Assembly (NCBI GenBank): GCA_020849105.1
Contig: JADLGW010000012.1
Coordinates: 1-64,000, forward strand
DNA from: Phycisphaerales bacterium
GTDB lineage: Bacteria; Planctomycetota; Phycisphaerae; Phycisphaerales; UBA1924
Direction of reading: 5' to 3'
DNA: 64,000 bases
This document shows, one piece after another, positions 8,658-19,222 of this stretch. Position numbers and translations under genes: made by a program. The notes below the pieces were generated by a model. The model did not search any database. It was not told where the DNA came from and saw only the letters and a list, made by a program, of their open reading frames with translations. Each line of letters starts with the position of its first letter. The first letter of the stretch is position 1.

Positions 8658-8697
8658 AGGGGGGTTCCGGATCGCCGGTGGCGGTACAGCCGGCACG

Positions 8698-9564
8698 CTA
8701 CGCGGCGGCGCGTGACGCGATTCGCGCGGCCAGGCGGCGCACCAGCGGGTCGTCGCCGGCGGCGCCCAGGGCCTCGGCCAGCGTGGACAGGTACCACGTC
8801 GGGGTCTGGGAGCCCGTGCTGTCCGCTTCCAGGCCGGCGAGTTGCAGGGCGGCAACGGAGCGCCGCGCCATGGCGGATGCCTTCGCGGCCATGTCCAGGT
8901 AGACCTTCGGCGTGCGGCCGCTGGGCGACATCGGCACGGCGCGCAGGTAGGCGGCCTCGTCAAGGGCCGACGCGACGCGGGCGCCGAAGCGCTCCGATGC
9001 TTCCTCCACGCTGATCACGCCGGCTTCGTGGCATTCGATGAGCAGAGCCGCGATGACCTCACGCTCCTCGGAGGCGTGGGCCAGCATGACCGCCGCGGCG
9101 GAAAGCCGGCGGGCGAGGGCGGCGCGGCCCGCGGCCTCGGCCAGGTTCAGGCCGCGTGCGGCGACGGCGAGTGCATCCTCGGCGCGTCCGGCCTGGGGCA
9201 GGTCGCTGGAGGGCACCTGTGCGGGAACGGCCGGGCCCGGGGCTGGTTGCTCGATAAGCGTCGATGGCGCGCTGGAGACGGGGGGCGGTGCGGGCGGCGG
9301 CGGTGCGGCCTCCGGCCTGGGGTGTCGCTGGCCGCGGGGTGCGCGGGGGGTGCGTTTGGGCGTGGGTGCGGCCTCCGCCGGGAAGAGTTTGCGGGCCTCG
9401 TCCAGCAGGCGGTCGGCTTCCTGAAACGAATCGAGCAGGACCGATACCTGCTCGTAGTCGGCCTTGAGCAGGTCGGCGGCGGTCGCGACACCGATGCGGT
9501 TCAGTTGCACCGATGCCGAGGGCGAAGCGCCGGGCAGTTCGCTGATCGGGATGTCCTTGTTCAC
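8698..9564 (-). CDS. Protein with an N-terminal HhH-like domain and a degenerate HD-type (RelA/SpoT-like) domain
   Basis: 288 residues, starting at GTG. Residues 1-60 (ISELPGASPSASVQLNRIGV, then ATAADLLKADYEQV) resemble a helix-hairpin-helix or RNA polymerase alpha C-terminal-like fold. A Pro-rich linker spans about 62-115. The C-terminal ~160 residues follow the layout of the HD hydrolase of RelA/SpoT: AALLIECHEAG, FGARVASALDEAAYLRAVP, KVYLDMAAKASAMARRS. The expected metal-binding HD of LLHD..ED is replaced (LIECHEAG), so catalysis is unlikely. It may bind nucleotides or serve as a scaffold. The next gene on the same strand upstream of it is the HU-like protein. Confidence 0.65.
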   Translation of the reverse strand: MNKDIPISELPGASPSASVQLNRIGVATAADLLKADYEQVSVLLDSFQEADRLLDEARKLFPAEAAPTPKRTPRAPRGQRHPRPEAAPPPPAPPPVSSAPSTLIEQPAPGPAVPAQVPSSDLPQAGRAEDALAVAARGLNLAEAAGRAALARRLSAAAVMLAHASEEREVIAALLIECHEAGVISVEEASERFGARVASALDEAAYLRAVPMSPSGRTPKVYLDMAAKASAMARRSVAALQLAGLEADSTGSQTPTWYLSTLAEALGAAGDDPLVRRLAARIASRAAA

Positions 9565-9698
9565 GTCCTGTCCCCTTTGCGTCCGCCCCGGAACAGGGAT
9601 CGGACAGGCGGGCGGCCGCCTTCACGCGAGCGGCCGGGGGTGGGCCCGTCATGGGTGGTGCACGCGGCGCAGGCCGGTCAGGTTGATGCGCCCCCCGG

Positions 9699-10034
9699 CT
9701 AGCGGTTCACGGCGGGCTTGACCTCCACCCCGCCCAGCGCCGGGGGGGCGTTGCCGTCGATGCGGTCGCGGATGACGCGGCCGACCTTGAACTTTACGAT
9801 GCGGCGTGCGGGGATGACGACGGGCTGGAGCGTGCGCGGGTTCTGGGCGGTGCGGGCGGCGCGCTCCCGCGGCTCAAAGACGCCGAAATGACGGAACTCG
9901 ATGCGGTGGCCGCGGACGAGTTCCTCGGAGATCTGACCCAGGAAATCCTGGACGACGCGGCGCACGAGCAGGCGGTTGACCTTGGTCCGCTGCGCGACGC
10001 GGTCGACGATGTCCTTCTTCGTGACGGTGTGCAT
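9699..10034 (-). CDS. HU/IHF-family DNA-binding protein
   Basis: 111 residues. The whole HU fold is present: VTKKDIVDRVAQRT (helix 1), VVQDFLGQISEELVRGHRIE (helix 2 and first strand), FRHFGVFEPRERAART (the FGxF signature) and ARRIVKFKVGRVI (the arm and last helix). HU proteins bend DNA and organise the nucleoid as dimers. A ~20-residue Pro/Val-rich tail after residue 90 goes beyond the usual ~90-residue length. The Arg-rich arm has NPRTLQPV where HU has NPxTG. Its strand-mate downstream is the degenerate-HD protein, 134 bases away. Confidence 0.92.
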   Translation of the reverse strand: MHTVTKKDIVDRVAQRTKVNRLLVRRVVQDFLGQISEELVRGHRIEFRHFGVFEPRERAARTAQNPRTLQPVVIPARRIVKFKVGRVIRDRIDGNAPPALGGVEVKPAVNR

Positions 10035-10214
10035 AGCGCCGTGCCCTTTGCGCTTCCGATCAGTCGGGAGAAAGCCCGTAAAGAGACCAGCCGTGGCCGC
10101 CGCGGTGGTGCGGGGGGCTGCCCCACGCGACCCGGTGCGCCAGTATCCCAGAGAACCGGCGGAGCGTCAACGCGAAATCTCCGCGGGAAGAAAAAAGAAA
10201 GGTGCCGCGGCGGG

Positions 10215-11087
10215 TCAGTACATGATGGAGAGCCCCACGAAGAGGCCCGCGGTGGCGCCCGTCCACTCAAACTCGTCCGCGCCGTCACCGCTGGAGAGCG
10301 AGAGCGCCAGTTGGCGATAGCCCCCCTGGACGGCGACGTTGCGCACAGGGTACCACCGGAAGCCGGCGACGGAGTCCCAGGAGAACGCCTGGCGCCCGCC
10401 GCCGTCGCTGAAGGCGCCCAGGGTGACGGTGACGTCGATGGAGAAGTCCTCCGCGAGGTCCACGCCGAAGCGCAGGCCCGCGAACGGCTCCGCGAAGAAC
10501 TGGTCGGCGGAGGCGGTGGCCGCGGCGCTGCTCACGTCGAAGGACACGTCGTGCAGGCGGATACCGCCAAGGACCTCGGCGTTGGCGACGTAGTTGAAGC
10601 CGCCCTGCTTGCGGACGGAGAGTTGACGCCGGAAGAAGTCGTAGCCTGCTGACATCTCCACCGTCGTGTAGTCCATGGAGGAGGACAGGGCGTCGCCCGC
10701 GGCGAACGCCACATCGCCGATCCGGCCGGGCGACTCGGCGATGACGCCGCGGTCGTCCGTGGCGAACTGCGAGGCTCCGAAGACGAATCGCCACTTGTCG
10801 TCGCGGAGGCTGACCTCGATGGTCGGGCTGGGGCGCGGGCTGTCGAGGTTGAGTTCCTTGAACCCCATTTTGTCCCCTCCACCGGGCAGTCGCAGTTCCC
10901 CGCCGGGGCACTGGTACCACATGGAGGGTTCGATCAGAAGCACCCAGTCGCTCTGGCTCTTGAAGACCCTGCCGTCGTCGGGCTTGGGCGACTCGACCGC
11001 CTTCTGGGCGACCTGTCCCCGCGCGTGCCCGGCCGTCAGGACGAGGGCGGGCAGAACAGCACAGGCGCGGAGCAGCGGGCGGGTCAT
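10215..11087 (-). CDS. Putative outer-membrane beta-barrel protein
   Basis: 290 residues from the ATG at 11087; a second ATG at 11108 would add seven residues in front of a worse signal peptide. MTRPLLRACAVLPALVLTAG is a signal peptide ending near ARGQ. The mature part alternates hydrophobic and polar residues with many aromatics, the pattern of amphipathic strands (TIEVSLRDDKWRFVFGA, VAVQGGYRQLALSL). It ends in a short hydrophobic strand with a terminal Tyr (FVGLSIMY), a typical BAM recognition C-terminus. It is probably a small porin-like barrel, with no specific substrate indicated. Confidence 0.72.
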   Translation of the reverse strand: MTRPLLRACAVLPALVLTAGHARGQVAQKAVESPKPDDGRVFKSQSDWVLLIEPSMWYQCPGGELRLPGGGDKMGFKELNLDSPRPSPTIEVSLRDDKWRFVFGASQFATDDRGVIAESPGRIGDVAFAAGDALSSSMDYTTVEMSAGYDFFRRQLSVRKQGGFNYVANAEVLGGIRLHDVSFDVSSAAATASADQFFAEPFAGLRFGVDLAEDFSIDVTVTLGAFSDGGGRQAFSWDSVAGFRWYPVRNVAVQGGYRQLALSLSSGDGADEFEWTGATAGLFVGLSIMY

Positions 11088-11108
11088 GGGGGACGGGCAG
11101 GGTAGCAA

Positions 11109-12485
11109 TCAGGGCGTGGCCGTGCCGGGCGCGGCCAGCCGCCGCGTCCACATCGCGGTGACCACCGTCAGCGCGAGCAGGAGCGCTCCGACCGCCTGGT
11201 GGGCGGTGGTGACGGCGGCCTGGAAGGGCGGGGTCGAGATCGCGCCGCCCCCGGGCACCGGATCGGGTAGTCCCGAGTGCCCCGAGAGGAGGATGGTCGC
11301 CAGGGTGATGCAGCCGAGCACGAACTGGAGCAGCACCGTGTGGCGCAGCGCCTTGCCGCAGCGCCGGAGCACTCGGACGGGTCCCGCATCGCCCTCTTCG
11401 GCCGCGGCGACCGCCCGGGCGCCCACGATCATGGCGAGCACGACGATGACCAGCGAGAACGCGGCGTGCGTGTAGACGGCGTGCGGTTCACGCAGGTGGC
11501 GGTAGACGGCGCCCAGTGAGAGTTGCAGCACGGTCGCCGCGACAAGCCACGCCGAGGCCGTTGCCAGCCCGCGGCCGCCGGGGACGCGTGATGCCGGAGC
11601 CCGGAATCCCGGACGCAGCGAGACCGCGATGCCGGCGGCCAGGCCCAGGATGAGTTGGGCCGAGATGCCGTGGACCAGTGCGAGCACGCGCTCGTTCTCG
11701 ATGACCCTCAGGCCGCCGAGCACGCCCTGCGCGATGACCGCGGCCAGGAGCACCGCGGCGGCGGCCTTCACGCGGCCTGACCGGCCAGCGATGAGCGTGT
11801 AGACGAGCAGCGTGATGCACGTCATGCCAACGAGCGACCCGAACAGGCGGTGGGTGTGCTCCAGGAAACGCTGCGGATCGGCCATCAGGCCGATCGGGTA
11901 CAGGAACATGTTGGCGGCGTCGCTGTTCGGCCAGCCCCGGATCGCCATGCCGGAGTTCGTGCTGGTGACGGCCCCGCCGGTCAGGAGCAGCGGGGCGATG
12001 GCGGCCACGGTGACGATGGCGAAGGTGGAGAGCCAGTCACGCCCCGGAGGGGCGGCGCCGCGAGCGGCGAGCCCGGCTCCCAGGCCGATCACAGTGCCCA
12101 GGAGCAGGAACCCGGGTATATAGAGGTATGCCCCCCCTTGCAGGCCGGAGAGCCCGGGGGCCGGCGTCGGGCCGGCCGGCTGCTCTGTGAGCAACGATCC
12201 CAGGATGAGCAGGCCAAGCACCGCGGTCACGATCCCGGCCAAGGCGCCCACGAATACGGATCGTGGTCCGGCGGTGATCCGCCCCCAGTAGACGGCCCCC
12301 AGGAGCCAGCACACCAGGACGGCCGGCCCCGTGACCCGGCTCGGCAGGTCGAGCCACGGGAGGTGCGCCAGGAACGCGGCGCACCACATGACGACAGCCG
12401 TCCCGAACCCGGCGACTAGCACTCGGCCTGTGAGTTGTGTATCTTTCCGCCCCACATCGACGACACTCGTGGAGACCTTGGTCAT
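11109..12485 (-). CDS. ctaA: Heme A synthase (CtaA/Cox15 family)
   Basis: 458 residues with about ten membrane segments. CtaA hydroxylates the C8 methyl of heme O to make heme A for aa3/caa3 oxidases. Conserved parts visible are the GGAVTSTNSGMAIRGWP motif and the paired His ligands in EHTHRLFGSLVG, AHQAVGALLLALTVV and an LVHGISAQL segment. The N-terminal ~150 residues are an extra membrane portion not seen in the short bacterial form. It diverges from the alternative complex III operon. A heme O synthase (ctaB) was not found here. Confidence 0.9.
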   Translation of the reverse strand: MTKVSTSVVDVGRKDTQLTGRVLVAGFGTAVVMWCAAFLAHLPWLDLPSRVTGPAVLVCWLLGAVYWGRITAGPRSVFVGALAGIVTAVLGLLILGSLLTEQPAGPTPAPGLSGLQGGAYLYIPGFLLLGTVIGLGAGLAARGAAPPGRDWLSTFAIVTVAAIAPLLLTGGAVTSTNSGMAIRGWPNSDAANMFLYPIGLMADPQRFLEHTHRLFGSLVGMTCITLLVYTLIAGRSGRVKAAAAVLLAAVIAQGVLGGLRVIENERVLALVHGISAQLILGLAAGIAVSLRPGFRAPASRVPGGRGLATASAWLVAATVLQLSLGAVYRHLREPHAVYTHAAFSLVIVVLAMIVGARAVAAAEEGDAGPVRVLRRCGKALRHTVLLQFVLGCITLATILLSGHSGLPDPVPGGGAISTPPFQAAVTTAHQAVGALLLALTVVTAMWTRRLAAPGTATP

Positions 12486-12652
12486 TGTGCATCCAGAGTA
12501 CGTTCGTCGAGGTGGGATTGTCGCTTGTCCGTTCCCGGGATGCGATGCGGTATGTTGTACGGTTTGACAGGAAGGCCCCTTGACACACGGGGTGCATGGG
12601 GGGCAAATTCCGGCCCCACAGTACCCGGGTTCTCGACACGCGGAGGGTCCTA
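12486..12652. promoter_or_regulatory. Divergent intergenic region between ctaA and actA
   Basis: 167 bases. Two TTGACA boxes (12564-12569 and 12580-12585, plus strand) lie 16 bp apart and could serve as -35 elements for the act operon. No good TATAAT-like -10 sits 17 bp downstream of either; the nearest A/T-rich hexamer is CAAATT at 12604. The start of transcription is thus not defined. A 'ggagg' Shine-Dalgarno at 12642-12646 precedes the GTG of actA. Confidence 0.35.
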
Positions 12653-13420
12653 GTGCCCGCTCTCTTCCCGAAGTGGTTCAACATGGTGCCCACGGCGGGC
12701 GCGATCGGCAGCCTTGGCGCCGCGGTCGCGGTGACGGGGGCGGTGTGGTACTGGTGGACGCCGGAATACTGGGAGGTGGGGTACATGCCCGCCCAGCCGG
12801 CGTTTTCCAGCGAGTACCTGGCGAAATACCGCGAGGCCGACCCGAACCTTCCTCTGCCGGGGGTGGAGTACCCCGCGTTCAGCCACCAGATCCACGCGGG
12901 CAAGCTCGGGCTGGACTGCCGCTACTGCCACACGAAGGTCGAGACGTCTCCCGAGGCGAACGTGCCCAACGTGGCCACGTGCTACGGGTGCCACGCGCCG
13001 GGCCATGTGTCGATGGAGAAGTCTCAGGACGATCGGGTGAAGTTCATCCGGGATGCGTACCTTGAGGACCGCTCGCTGGAGTGGCGGCGCATCCACAAGT
13101 TGCCCGACTATGTCCGCAACTTTCCGCACAACGTGCACCTGAAGGCCGGCGTCAGTTGCTTCTCGTGCCACGGGCAGATCACGGCGATGCCCGTGGTGTT
13201 CCAGCAGTACAGCCTGTCGATGAGTTGGTGCCTGGACTGTCACCGCGGCGTGAAGGCGGGGGATACGACCCGCCTGGTCCCGCATGACAAGGTCACGGAC
13301 CTGTACTGGGTGCAGAACCAGTGGATGGCGAACCCCACCGAGCACGCGGCCGAGGGCCGGAAACTGATCGAGTCGCTCAGGGGCGTGCCGCCCGAGAACT
13401 GCGGCGCGTGCCACTATTAG
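12653..13420 (+). CDS. actA: Alternative complex III subunit ActA, pentaheme cytochrome c
   Basis: 255 residues. The start is set at the GTG at 12653 because it follows GGAGG and opens VPALFPKWFN; an in-frame ATG further upstream lacks such a site. One N-terminal membrane anchor (AIGSLGAAVAVTGAVWYWW) is followed by five CxxCH heme motifs: CRYCH (~89), CYGCH (~110), CFSCH (~169), CLDCH (~193) and CGACH (~250). ActA collects electrons within ACIII, the quinol:cytochrome c oxidoreductase of Bacteroidota, Chloroflexota, planctomycetes and others. First gene of the act-cox run. Confidence 0.95.
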   Translation: MPALFPKWFNMVPTAGAIGSLGAAVAVTGAVWYWWTPEYWEVGYMPAQPAFSSEYLAKYREADPNLPLPGVEYPAFSHQIHAGKLGLDCRYCHTKVETSPEANVPNVATCYGCHAPGHVSMEKSQDDRVKFIRDAYLEDRSLEWRRIHKLPDYVRNFPHNVHLKAGVSCFSCHGQITAMPVVFQQYSLSMSWCLDCHRGVKAGDTTRLVPHDKVTDLYWVQNQWMANPTEHAAEGRKLIESLRGVPPENCGACHY

Positions 13421-13439
13421 TCCCGAACCACGGAACCCC

Positions 13440-16400
13440 ATGAGCGCCCACGACCAATGCCCATCGTCGAAGAAGGCCGGCCTCCCCGGGAAGGGGGCAC
13501 TGGCCCGTCGCCAGCGAGACCTGCCCCGCGTGAGCGGGACCACGGGACGCGCGTACTGGCGGAGCGTGGAAGAGTTCGCGGACACGCCGGAGTTCCGCGA
13601 GGTGCTGGAGCGGGAGTTCCCGGCGGGCGCGTCGGAACTGGCCGAGGGCGCCTCGCGGCGCACGTTCCTTCAGTTCATGGGCGCCTCGCTGGCGCTGGCC
13701 GGGGCGGCGACGATTCCCGGGTGCCGCCGGCCGGAGAACAACATCGTTCCGTTTTCCCGGGTTGTCCCGGAGGACGCGATCCCCGGCAAGCCGCTGTTCT
13801 ACGCGACCTGCATGCCGCTGCCCGGGGGCGGGGCCGAGGGGCTGCTGATCGAGACGCACGAGGGCCGGCCGACGAAGGTCGAGGGCAACCCGCTGCACGC
13901 GATGAGCCGGGGGAAGAGTTCCTCGTGGGCCCAGGCCAGCATGCTGGCGATGTACGACCCCGACCGCCTGATGTTCCCGATGTACCGCCCGGCGGGCCAG
14001 CCGGAGCGGGGGGCGTCCTTCGACGACTTCGTCGTGTGGTGCGGCCAGCACTTTGAGCGCTACGGCGCCTCCGGCGGCGAGGGGCTCGCCTTCCTTGTCG
14101 AGAAGAAGTCCAGCCCGTCGCGCGACTCGATGCGGGCTCGCATCCGGGAGAAGTGGCCCAGGGCCGTGTGGGCGCCGTACGAGGCGTTCGACCCGCGGGC
14201 CGCGGCCGACGCTTCGGTGGTCGCCTTCGGTGCGCCGATGCGTGAGCAACTCGATTTCTCGCGTGCCGGGGTGATCCTGTCGCTGGACTGCGACTTCCTG
14301 GCGGACGGGCCGGCGAGCGTGCCGAACAACCGCGGCTTCGCGGCGACGCGCCGGGTGATGAAGACCGATGACGGCATGAGCCGCCTGTATGTGGCGGAAT
14401 CCACGTTCTCGCTTGCCGGCGGCAAGGCCGACCACCGGCTGCGGCTGGCCCCGTCACGGATCTCGGCGCTGGCCGTGGAGATCGCAAAGGCGGTGCTGGC
14501 CCGGATCCAGGGCGGGAACGCGGAACTGGCCGCGGCGTTGGGCGGCGTGGCCGTTCCGGATGCGGCGGGCCTCGACCGGGCGTGGATCGACGCGGTGGCT
14601 GAGGATCTGGTGAGCGCGGAGGCCGCGGGTGGTCGGGTGACGCGGGAGCCGGGTTCGTCGATGATCCTTGCCGGCCCGACGCAGCCCGTGGCCGTTCATG
14701 CCCTGTGCCACGCCCTCAACGCCGCGCTGGGCAACATCGGCAAGACGATCAGGTACCTGCCCATGCCCGCGGACATGGCCGCGGACAGCGCCGCCGGGAT
14801 CCGCAGTGTGGCGGAGGGCCTGAAGTCGGGCGCGATCAAGACCCTGGTGGTGCTGGAGTGCAACCCGCTGCACACGGCGCCGGCCGACCTTGATTTCGCG
14901 GGCGTGTACGCCCGGGCGGTCACCATCTGCCTGAGCCAGCAGAACAGCGAGACCGCGGCGGCGTCCACATGGTCGCTCAACGGCGCCTCGTACCTGGAGT
15001 CGTGGGGGGACGCCGAGGCGTGGGACGGCTCCGTGGGCCCGACGCAGCCCATGATCGCGCCGCTGTACGACGGGAAGAGCGACCTGGAGGTGCTCTCGGC
15101 CATCCTGGGGGACGCGAAGCCCGACGGGCACGAGATCGTGCGGAACACTTGGCGCGGGCGGCTGGCCGGGGACTTCGAGACGGCGTGGCGCCGGGCGCTC
15201 CATGACGGTTCCTTCCCGCCGGCCCCGCCGGAGACCGCGACGGTGACGGCCTCCGCGCCGGCGGTCGCCGGCGTCCTGTCCAAACTGGAGATTGCGCCGG
15301 CGCCCACAGGCGGGGCGCTGGACGTGGTGTACACCATCGGTCGGGTCCACGACGGACGGTTCGCGAACGTGGGGTGGCTCCAGGAACTCCCCGATCCGGC
15401 CTCGATGGTGGTGTGGGACAACCCGGCGCTGGTGAGCCCCGCGACGGCCGAAGCGCTGAAGGTGATCCCCGTGGGATTCTCCGCGGACGATCCGGCCGGG
15501 GCCTACACAAAGCCGCGGTTCCCCTACGCCGCGATGGCGACGCTGACCATCGGGGCGCGTTCCATGCCGATCGCGGTGTGGGTGCTTCCGGGGATGCCGG
15601 ACAACGTGGTGGCGCTGCAACTGGGGTACGGGCGGACCGAGTGCGGCAAGGTCGGCAACGGTGTCGGCTTCAACACCTACGGGGTCCGTGATTCGGGCAC
15701 GGACGTGACAGCGCGCGGCGCCACGCTGGCGGCGACCGGCGACACGTACATGGTTGCGAGCACGGAGACGAACTGGTCGATGGAGGGGCGCACGTCCATC
15801 GTGCGGTGCGTGGACCTCCCGGCGTGGCAGAAGCACGGCGAGAGCCTGGAGGCCAAGAGCGACCGGCTCTACGGCACCGCGTCCCCGCCGCTGAACTTCG
15901 CCGAGCGCCTCGGCGGCAGCGAGCTGACGCACAGCCCGCCCATCAAGTCGATCTATGAGAACCCGCTGAACGAGTCGCGTGCGGACCCCGCCGCGGGCTC
16001 CGCGTACAGCCAGCGGCAGCAGTGGGGGATGTCCATCGACCTTGCGGCGTGCACGGGGTGCGGCGCGTGCACCATCGCGTGCCAGTCGGAGAACAACATC
16101 CCGGTGGTGGGCAAGAAGGAGGTCGCCAAGGGCCGCGAGATGCACTGGATCCGGGTGGACCGCTACTTCACGGGCGACGACATCAACAACCCGGGGGAGA
16201 TGCTGCACCAGCCGGTGCCCTGCCAGCAGTGCGAGAACGCGCCGTGCGAGACGGTGTGCCCGGTGGCGGCCACGATCCACGGGCCCGAGGGCCTGAACTA
16301 CATGACGTACAACCGCTGCATCGGCACGCGGTACTGCGCCAACAACTGTCCGTACAAGGTCCGGCGGTTCAACTTCTTTGACTACGGCGTCACGAAGTTC

Positions 16401-17054
16401 AACGGGTCGTATGTGGGGGAGGACCTGATGCCCTACTGGGGCACGCGCAACCCGAACCTGGTCCCGCCGCGTCTGCGCCAGAAACTCGACGAGATCAGCA
16501 AGATGCAGAAGAACCCGGACGTGACGGTCCGGTCCCGCGGCGTGATGGAGAAGTGCTCCTACTGCGTGCAGCGGATCAACGCCTCGCGGATCGAGGTCAA
16601 ACTGCACGACCTGAAGTACGTGCCCGACGGGTTCTTCACGACGGCGTGCGCCCAGGCCTGCCCGGCCGACGCGATCGTCTTCGGCGACATCCTGGACGTG
16701 GACACGAAGTACGAGGGCGCCGGCGGCGGGGAGCGGCTGGGCAGCCGGGTGCGCCAGATGCGGAACCACGGGCGGACGTACGCCCTGCTGGGCTTCCTGG
16801 CCACGCGTCCGCGCACGACCTACATGGTCGAGGTCAAGAACCCGAACCCCAAACTCCGGGCGCCGGTCGTGGACCCGTTCCACCACGGCGGGGGGCACGG
16901 GGAGAGTTCGGAGCATGAGGCCCTCGGCGGGGCTCACTCGGACGCCGCCCAGTCGCGTTCGCTCTTCCTCCGCGACGCCGGCCACGCCGCGCTGGACCGC
17001 GGCTACGCCCTGAGCCTCCGCGTGCTGGGCGCGGTCACGGGAGTTCACGCGTGA
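13440..17054 (+). CDS. actB: Alternative complex III subunit ActB, molybdopterin-like/iron-sulfur fusion
   Basis: 1204 residues combining ActB1 and ActB2. A twin-arginine export motif ([15 protein letters not shown], near residue 71) sits in an unusually long leader, as in other ActB proteins. The molybdopterin-oxidoreductase-like part (about residues 90-830) carries no obvious cofactor ligand. The C-terminal part (from about 860) has ferredoxin clusters: [40 protein letters not shown] and KCSYC with ACAQACPA. It moves electrons from the quinol side to the hemes. It overlaps actC by 4 bases (GTGA). Confidence 0.95.
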   Translation: MSAHDQCPSSKKAGLPGKGALARRQRDLPRVSGTTGRAYWRSVEEFADTPEFREVLEREFPAGASELAEGASRRTFLQFMGASLALAGAATIPGCRRPENNIVPFSRVVPEDAIPGKPLFYATCMPLPGGGAEGLLIETHEGRPTKVEGNPLHAMSRGKSSSWAQASMLAMYDPDRLMFPMYRPAGQPERGASFDDFVVWCGQHFERYGASGGEGLAFLVEKKSSPSRDSMRARIREKWPRAVWAPYEAFDPRAAADASVVAFGAPMREQLDFSRAGVILSLDCDFLADGPASVPNNRGFAATRRVMKTDDGMSRLYVAESTFSLAGGKADHRLRLAPSRISALAVEIAKAVLARIQGGNAELAAALGGVAVPDAAGLDRAWIDAVAEDLVSAEAAGGRVTREPGSSMILAGPTQPVAVHALCHALNAALGNIGKTIRYLPMPADMAADSAAGIRSVAEGLKSGAIKTLVVLECNPLHTAPADLDFAGVYARAVTICLSQQNSETAAASTWSLNGASYLESWGDAEAWDGSVGPTQPMIAPLYDGKSDLEVLSAILGDAKPDGHEIVRNTWRGRLAGDFETAWRRALHDGSFPPAPPETATVTASAPAVAGVLSKLEIAPAPTGGALDVVYTIGRVHDGRFANVGWLQELPDPASMVVWDNPALVSPATAEALKVIPVGFSADDPAGAYTKPRFPYAAMATLTIGARSMPIAVWVLPGMPDNVVALQLGYGRTECGKVGNGVGFNTYGVRDSGTDVTARGATLAATGDTYMVASTETNWSMEGRTSIVRCVDLPAWQKHGESLEAKSDRLYGTASPPLNFAERLGGSELTHSPPIKSIYENPLNESRADPAAGSAYSQRQQWGMSIDLAACTGCGACTIACQSENNIPVVGKKEVAKGREMHWIRVDRYFTGDDINNPGEMLHQPVPCQQCENAPCETVCPVAATIHGPEGLNYMTYNRCIGTRYCANNCPYKVRRFNFFDYGVTKFNGSYVGEDLMPYWGTRNPNLVPPRLRQKLDEISKMQKNPDVTVRSRGVMEKCSYCVQRINASRIEVKLHDLKYVPDGFFTTACAQACPADAIVFGDILDVDTKYEGAGGGERLGSRVRQMRNHGRTYALLGFLATRPRTTYMVEVKNPNPKLRAPVVDPFHHGGGHGESSEHEALGGAHSDAAQSRSLFLRDAGHAALDRGYALSLRVLGAVTGVHA

Positions 17055-18577
17055 GCAGCATCCACCCGGACCGCATCAACGCCGAGCGTCTTGCGGGCCT
17101 GGCGACGGCCCCGCCGGTGCCGACCCCGGGCTGGGACGCCTCCCTTGAGGACAACCCGGCGGTGCGGCCGCCGCTTGTGCTGAACAACCGGACGTTCACC
17201 GAGGTGACGGACATCATCTGCGGGTACACGGAGAACAAGCCGGGCAAGTGGTGGTTCCCGGTGTTCGGGTTCACCGCGACGGTGGCCGGGTGCGGGACGC
17301 TGCTGATCCTGTACCTGCTCATTACCGGCGTCGGCGTCTGGGGCCTGAACAACCAGGTGGACTGGGCCTGGGACATCACGAACTTCGTGTTCTGGATCGG
17401 TATCGGGCACGCCGGGACGCTGATCTCCGCGATCCTGTGCATCTTCAAGCAGAAGTGGCGGACCGCCATCAACCGGTCGGCGGAGGCGATGACGATCTTC
17501 GCGGTGATCTGCGCCGGGACGTTCCCGGGGATCCACGTGGGCCGCATCTGGATGATCTGGATGGTGTTCCCGATCCCGAACTCCAACAGCATCTGGCCCA
17601 ACTTCCGCAGCCCGCTGCTGTGGGACGTGTTCGCGGTGAGCACATACTTCACGGTGTCGCTGCTGTTCTGGTACATGGGCCTGATCCCCGACCTGGCGAC
17701 GCTGCGCGATCGTGCGCACCAGCGTCTGCTGCGGAGCGAGCAGGGGCCGCGGGTGCCGGTGCTGGGGCTGCGGATCGACCGCATCCGGGCCAACGTGTAC
17801 GGGTTCCTGGCGCTGGGGTGGCGGTTCAGCAGCCGGCACTGGCACCGGTACGAGAACGCGTACCTGCTGCTGGCGGGGATCAGCACGCCGCTGGTGCTGA
17901 GCGTGCACAGCATCGTGTCCTTCGACTTCGCGACCAGCATCATCCCGGGCTGGCACACGACGATCTTCCCGCCCTACTTCGTGGCCGGGGCGATCTTCGG
18001 CGGGTTCGCGATGGTGCTGCTGCTGCTGATCCCGGCGCGGGAACTCTACCCGCACATGAAGGATTTCGTGACGCTCCGCCACATCGAGAACATGGCCAAG
18101 ATCATCCTGGCGACGGGGATGATGGTCAGTTTCGCGTACGCGATGGAGTTCTTCATCGCGTGGTACAGCGGGAGCGAGTACGAGCAGTTCGCGTTCAAGA
18201 ACCGGATCCTCGGTCCCTACTGGTGGGCGTGGGGGACGATGACGTTCTGCAACGTGGTCAGCCCGCAGATCTTCTGGTTCCAGTGGGCGCGGCGCAGCCC
18301 GCTGACCGTCTTCATCATCTCGATCTTCGTGACCATCGGCATGTGGTTCGAGCGCTTCGTGATCATCGTGATCAGCATCCACCGGTCCTACCTCCCCAGC
18401 GAGTGGGGCATGTTCCACCCCACGCCGGTGGACGTGGGGATCTTCATCGGCACCTGCGGCATCTTCCTGACCCTGTTCCTGCTGTTCCTGCGGTTCCTCC
18501 CCGTGTTCGCCATGGCCGAACTGAAGGCCGTGCTGCCGCACGCGGACCCGCACGGTTCTCACGGGATTGGAGCGTAA
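17051..18577 (+). CDS. actC: Alternative complex III subunit ActC, NrfD-like membrane subunit
   Basis: 508 residues, starting at a GTG that overlaps the ActB stop. About ten membrane helices are clear, for example [36 protein letters not shown] and [17 protein letters not shown]. This NrfD/PsrC-type protein carries the quinol site and may form part of a proton path. Length fits the family (about 450-500). The gene is followed directly by actD with no gap. Confidence 0.94.
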   Translation: MSSIHPDRINAERLAGLATAPPVPTPGWDASLEDNPAVRPPLVLNNRTFTEVTDIICGYTENKPGKWWFPVFGFTATVAGCGTLLILYLLITGVGVWGLNNQVDWAWDITNFVFWIGIGHAGTLISAILCIFKQKWRTAINRSAEAMTIFAVICAGTFPGIHVGRIWMIWMVFPIPNSNSIWPNFRSPLLWDVFAVSTYFTVSLLFWYMGLIPDLATLRDRAHQRLLRSEQGPRVPVLGLRIDRIRANVYGFLALGWRFSSRHWHRYENAYLLLAGISTPLVLSVHSIVSFDFATSIIPGWHTTIFPPYFVAGAIFGGFAMVLLLLIPARELYPHMKDFVTLRHIENMAKIILATGMMVSFAYAMEFFIAWYSGSEYEQFAFKNRILGPYWWAWGTMTFCNVVSPQIFWFQWARRSPLTVFIISIFVTIGMWFERFVIIVISIHRSYLPSEWGMFHPTPVDVGIFIGTCGIFLTLFLLFLRFLPVFAMAELKAVLPHADPHGSHGIGA

Positions 18578-19222
18578 ATGGGCGCGCTGCTCGGCATCCT
18601 GCACCGCATGGGGGCGCACCACTACTGCCCCCTGGTCCCGGCGCCCCCGCCGCGCTTCGTGACGGAGCGCGGGTGCACGCTGCACGGGATCATGGGGGAG
18701 TTCGACACCGCCCAGGCCGTGTACGCCGCGGCCGAGAAGGTCCGCGACGCGGGCTACCGTCGCTGGGACGTGCACACCCCGTTCCCCATCCACGGGATGG
18801 AGGACGCGATGGGTGTGAAGCCGACGAGACTGCCGATCCTGATCGCGCTCGGGGCGTTCACGGGCGTCGGCGGGGCGTACCTGATGCAGTGGTGGATGGG
18901 CGCGGTCGACTACCCGATGGTCGTCCAGGGCAAGCCCTACGCCGCGTGGGAGCCGTGGGTGCCGATCATGTTCGAACTGGGCGTGCTGTGCTCGGCGTTC
19001 AGCGCCCTGCTGGGGATGCTCGGCCTCAACGGGCTGCCGCGCCACCACCACCCGCTGTTCACCAGCGAACGCTTCCTCCGCTCCAGCCAGGACCGTTTCT
19101 TCGTGGTGATTGAGGCGGAGGACCAGAACTTCAACCCGCAGCGTGTCCGCTCGCTCCTGGAGTCCAGCGGCGCCACGCACGTGGAACTTGTGGAGGACGA
19201 CTCGGTGGAGGTGACGCCATGA
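18578..19222 (+). CDS. actD: Alternative complex III subunit ActD (DUF3341-type)
   Basis: 214 residues. The ATG at 18578 directly follows the actC stop, but the conserved core starts at the internal MGEFDTAQAV (18692). The first ~38 residues (MGALLGILHRMGAHHYCPLV) may be an extension or a mis-called start. Two membrane helices follow (LPILIALGAFTGVGGAYLM and IMFELGVLCSAFSALLGML), with a cytoplasmic DRFFVVIEAEDQNF stretch at the C-terminus. It is a structural subunit of ACIII, and in other genomes the actD product has the same 'Y.RWDVHTPFP' element. Confidence 0.88.
   Translation: MGALLGILHRMGAHHYCPLVPAPPPRFVTERGCTLHGIMGEFDTAQAVYAAAEKVRDAGYRRWDVHTPFPIHGMEDAMGVKPTRLPILIALGAFTGVGGAYLMQWWMGAVDYPMVVQGKPYAAWEPWVPIMFELGVLCSAFSALLGMLGLNGLPRHHHPLFTSERFLRSSQDRFFVVIEAEDQNFNPQRVRSLLESSGATHVELVEDDSVEVTP

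Noticed and set aside
9265-9467. Plus-strand open frames across the degenerate-HD gene
   Set aside because: High GC makes long open frames on the opposite strand common. They are low-complexity Arg/Gly and have no ribosome site.
10181-10214. Terminator after the beta-barrel gene (T-rich run on the minus strand)
   Set aside because: There is a T-rich stretch, but only a self-complementary CCGCGG before it with no room for a loop, so a hairpin is not supported.
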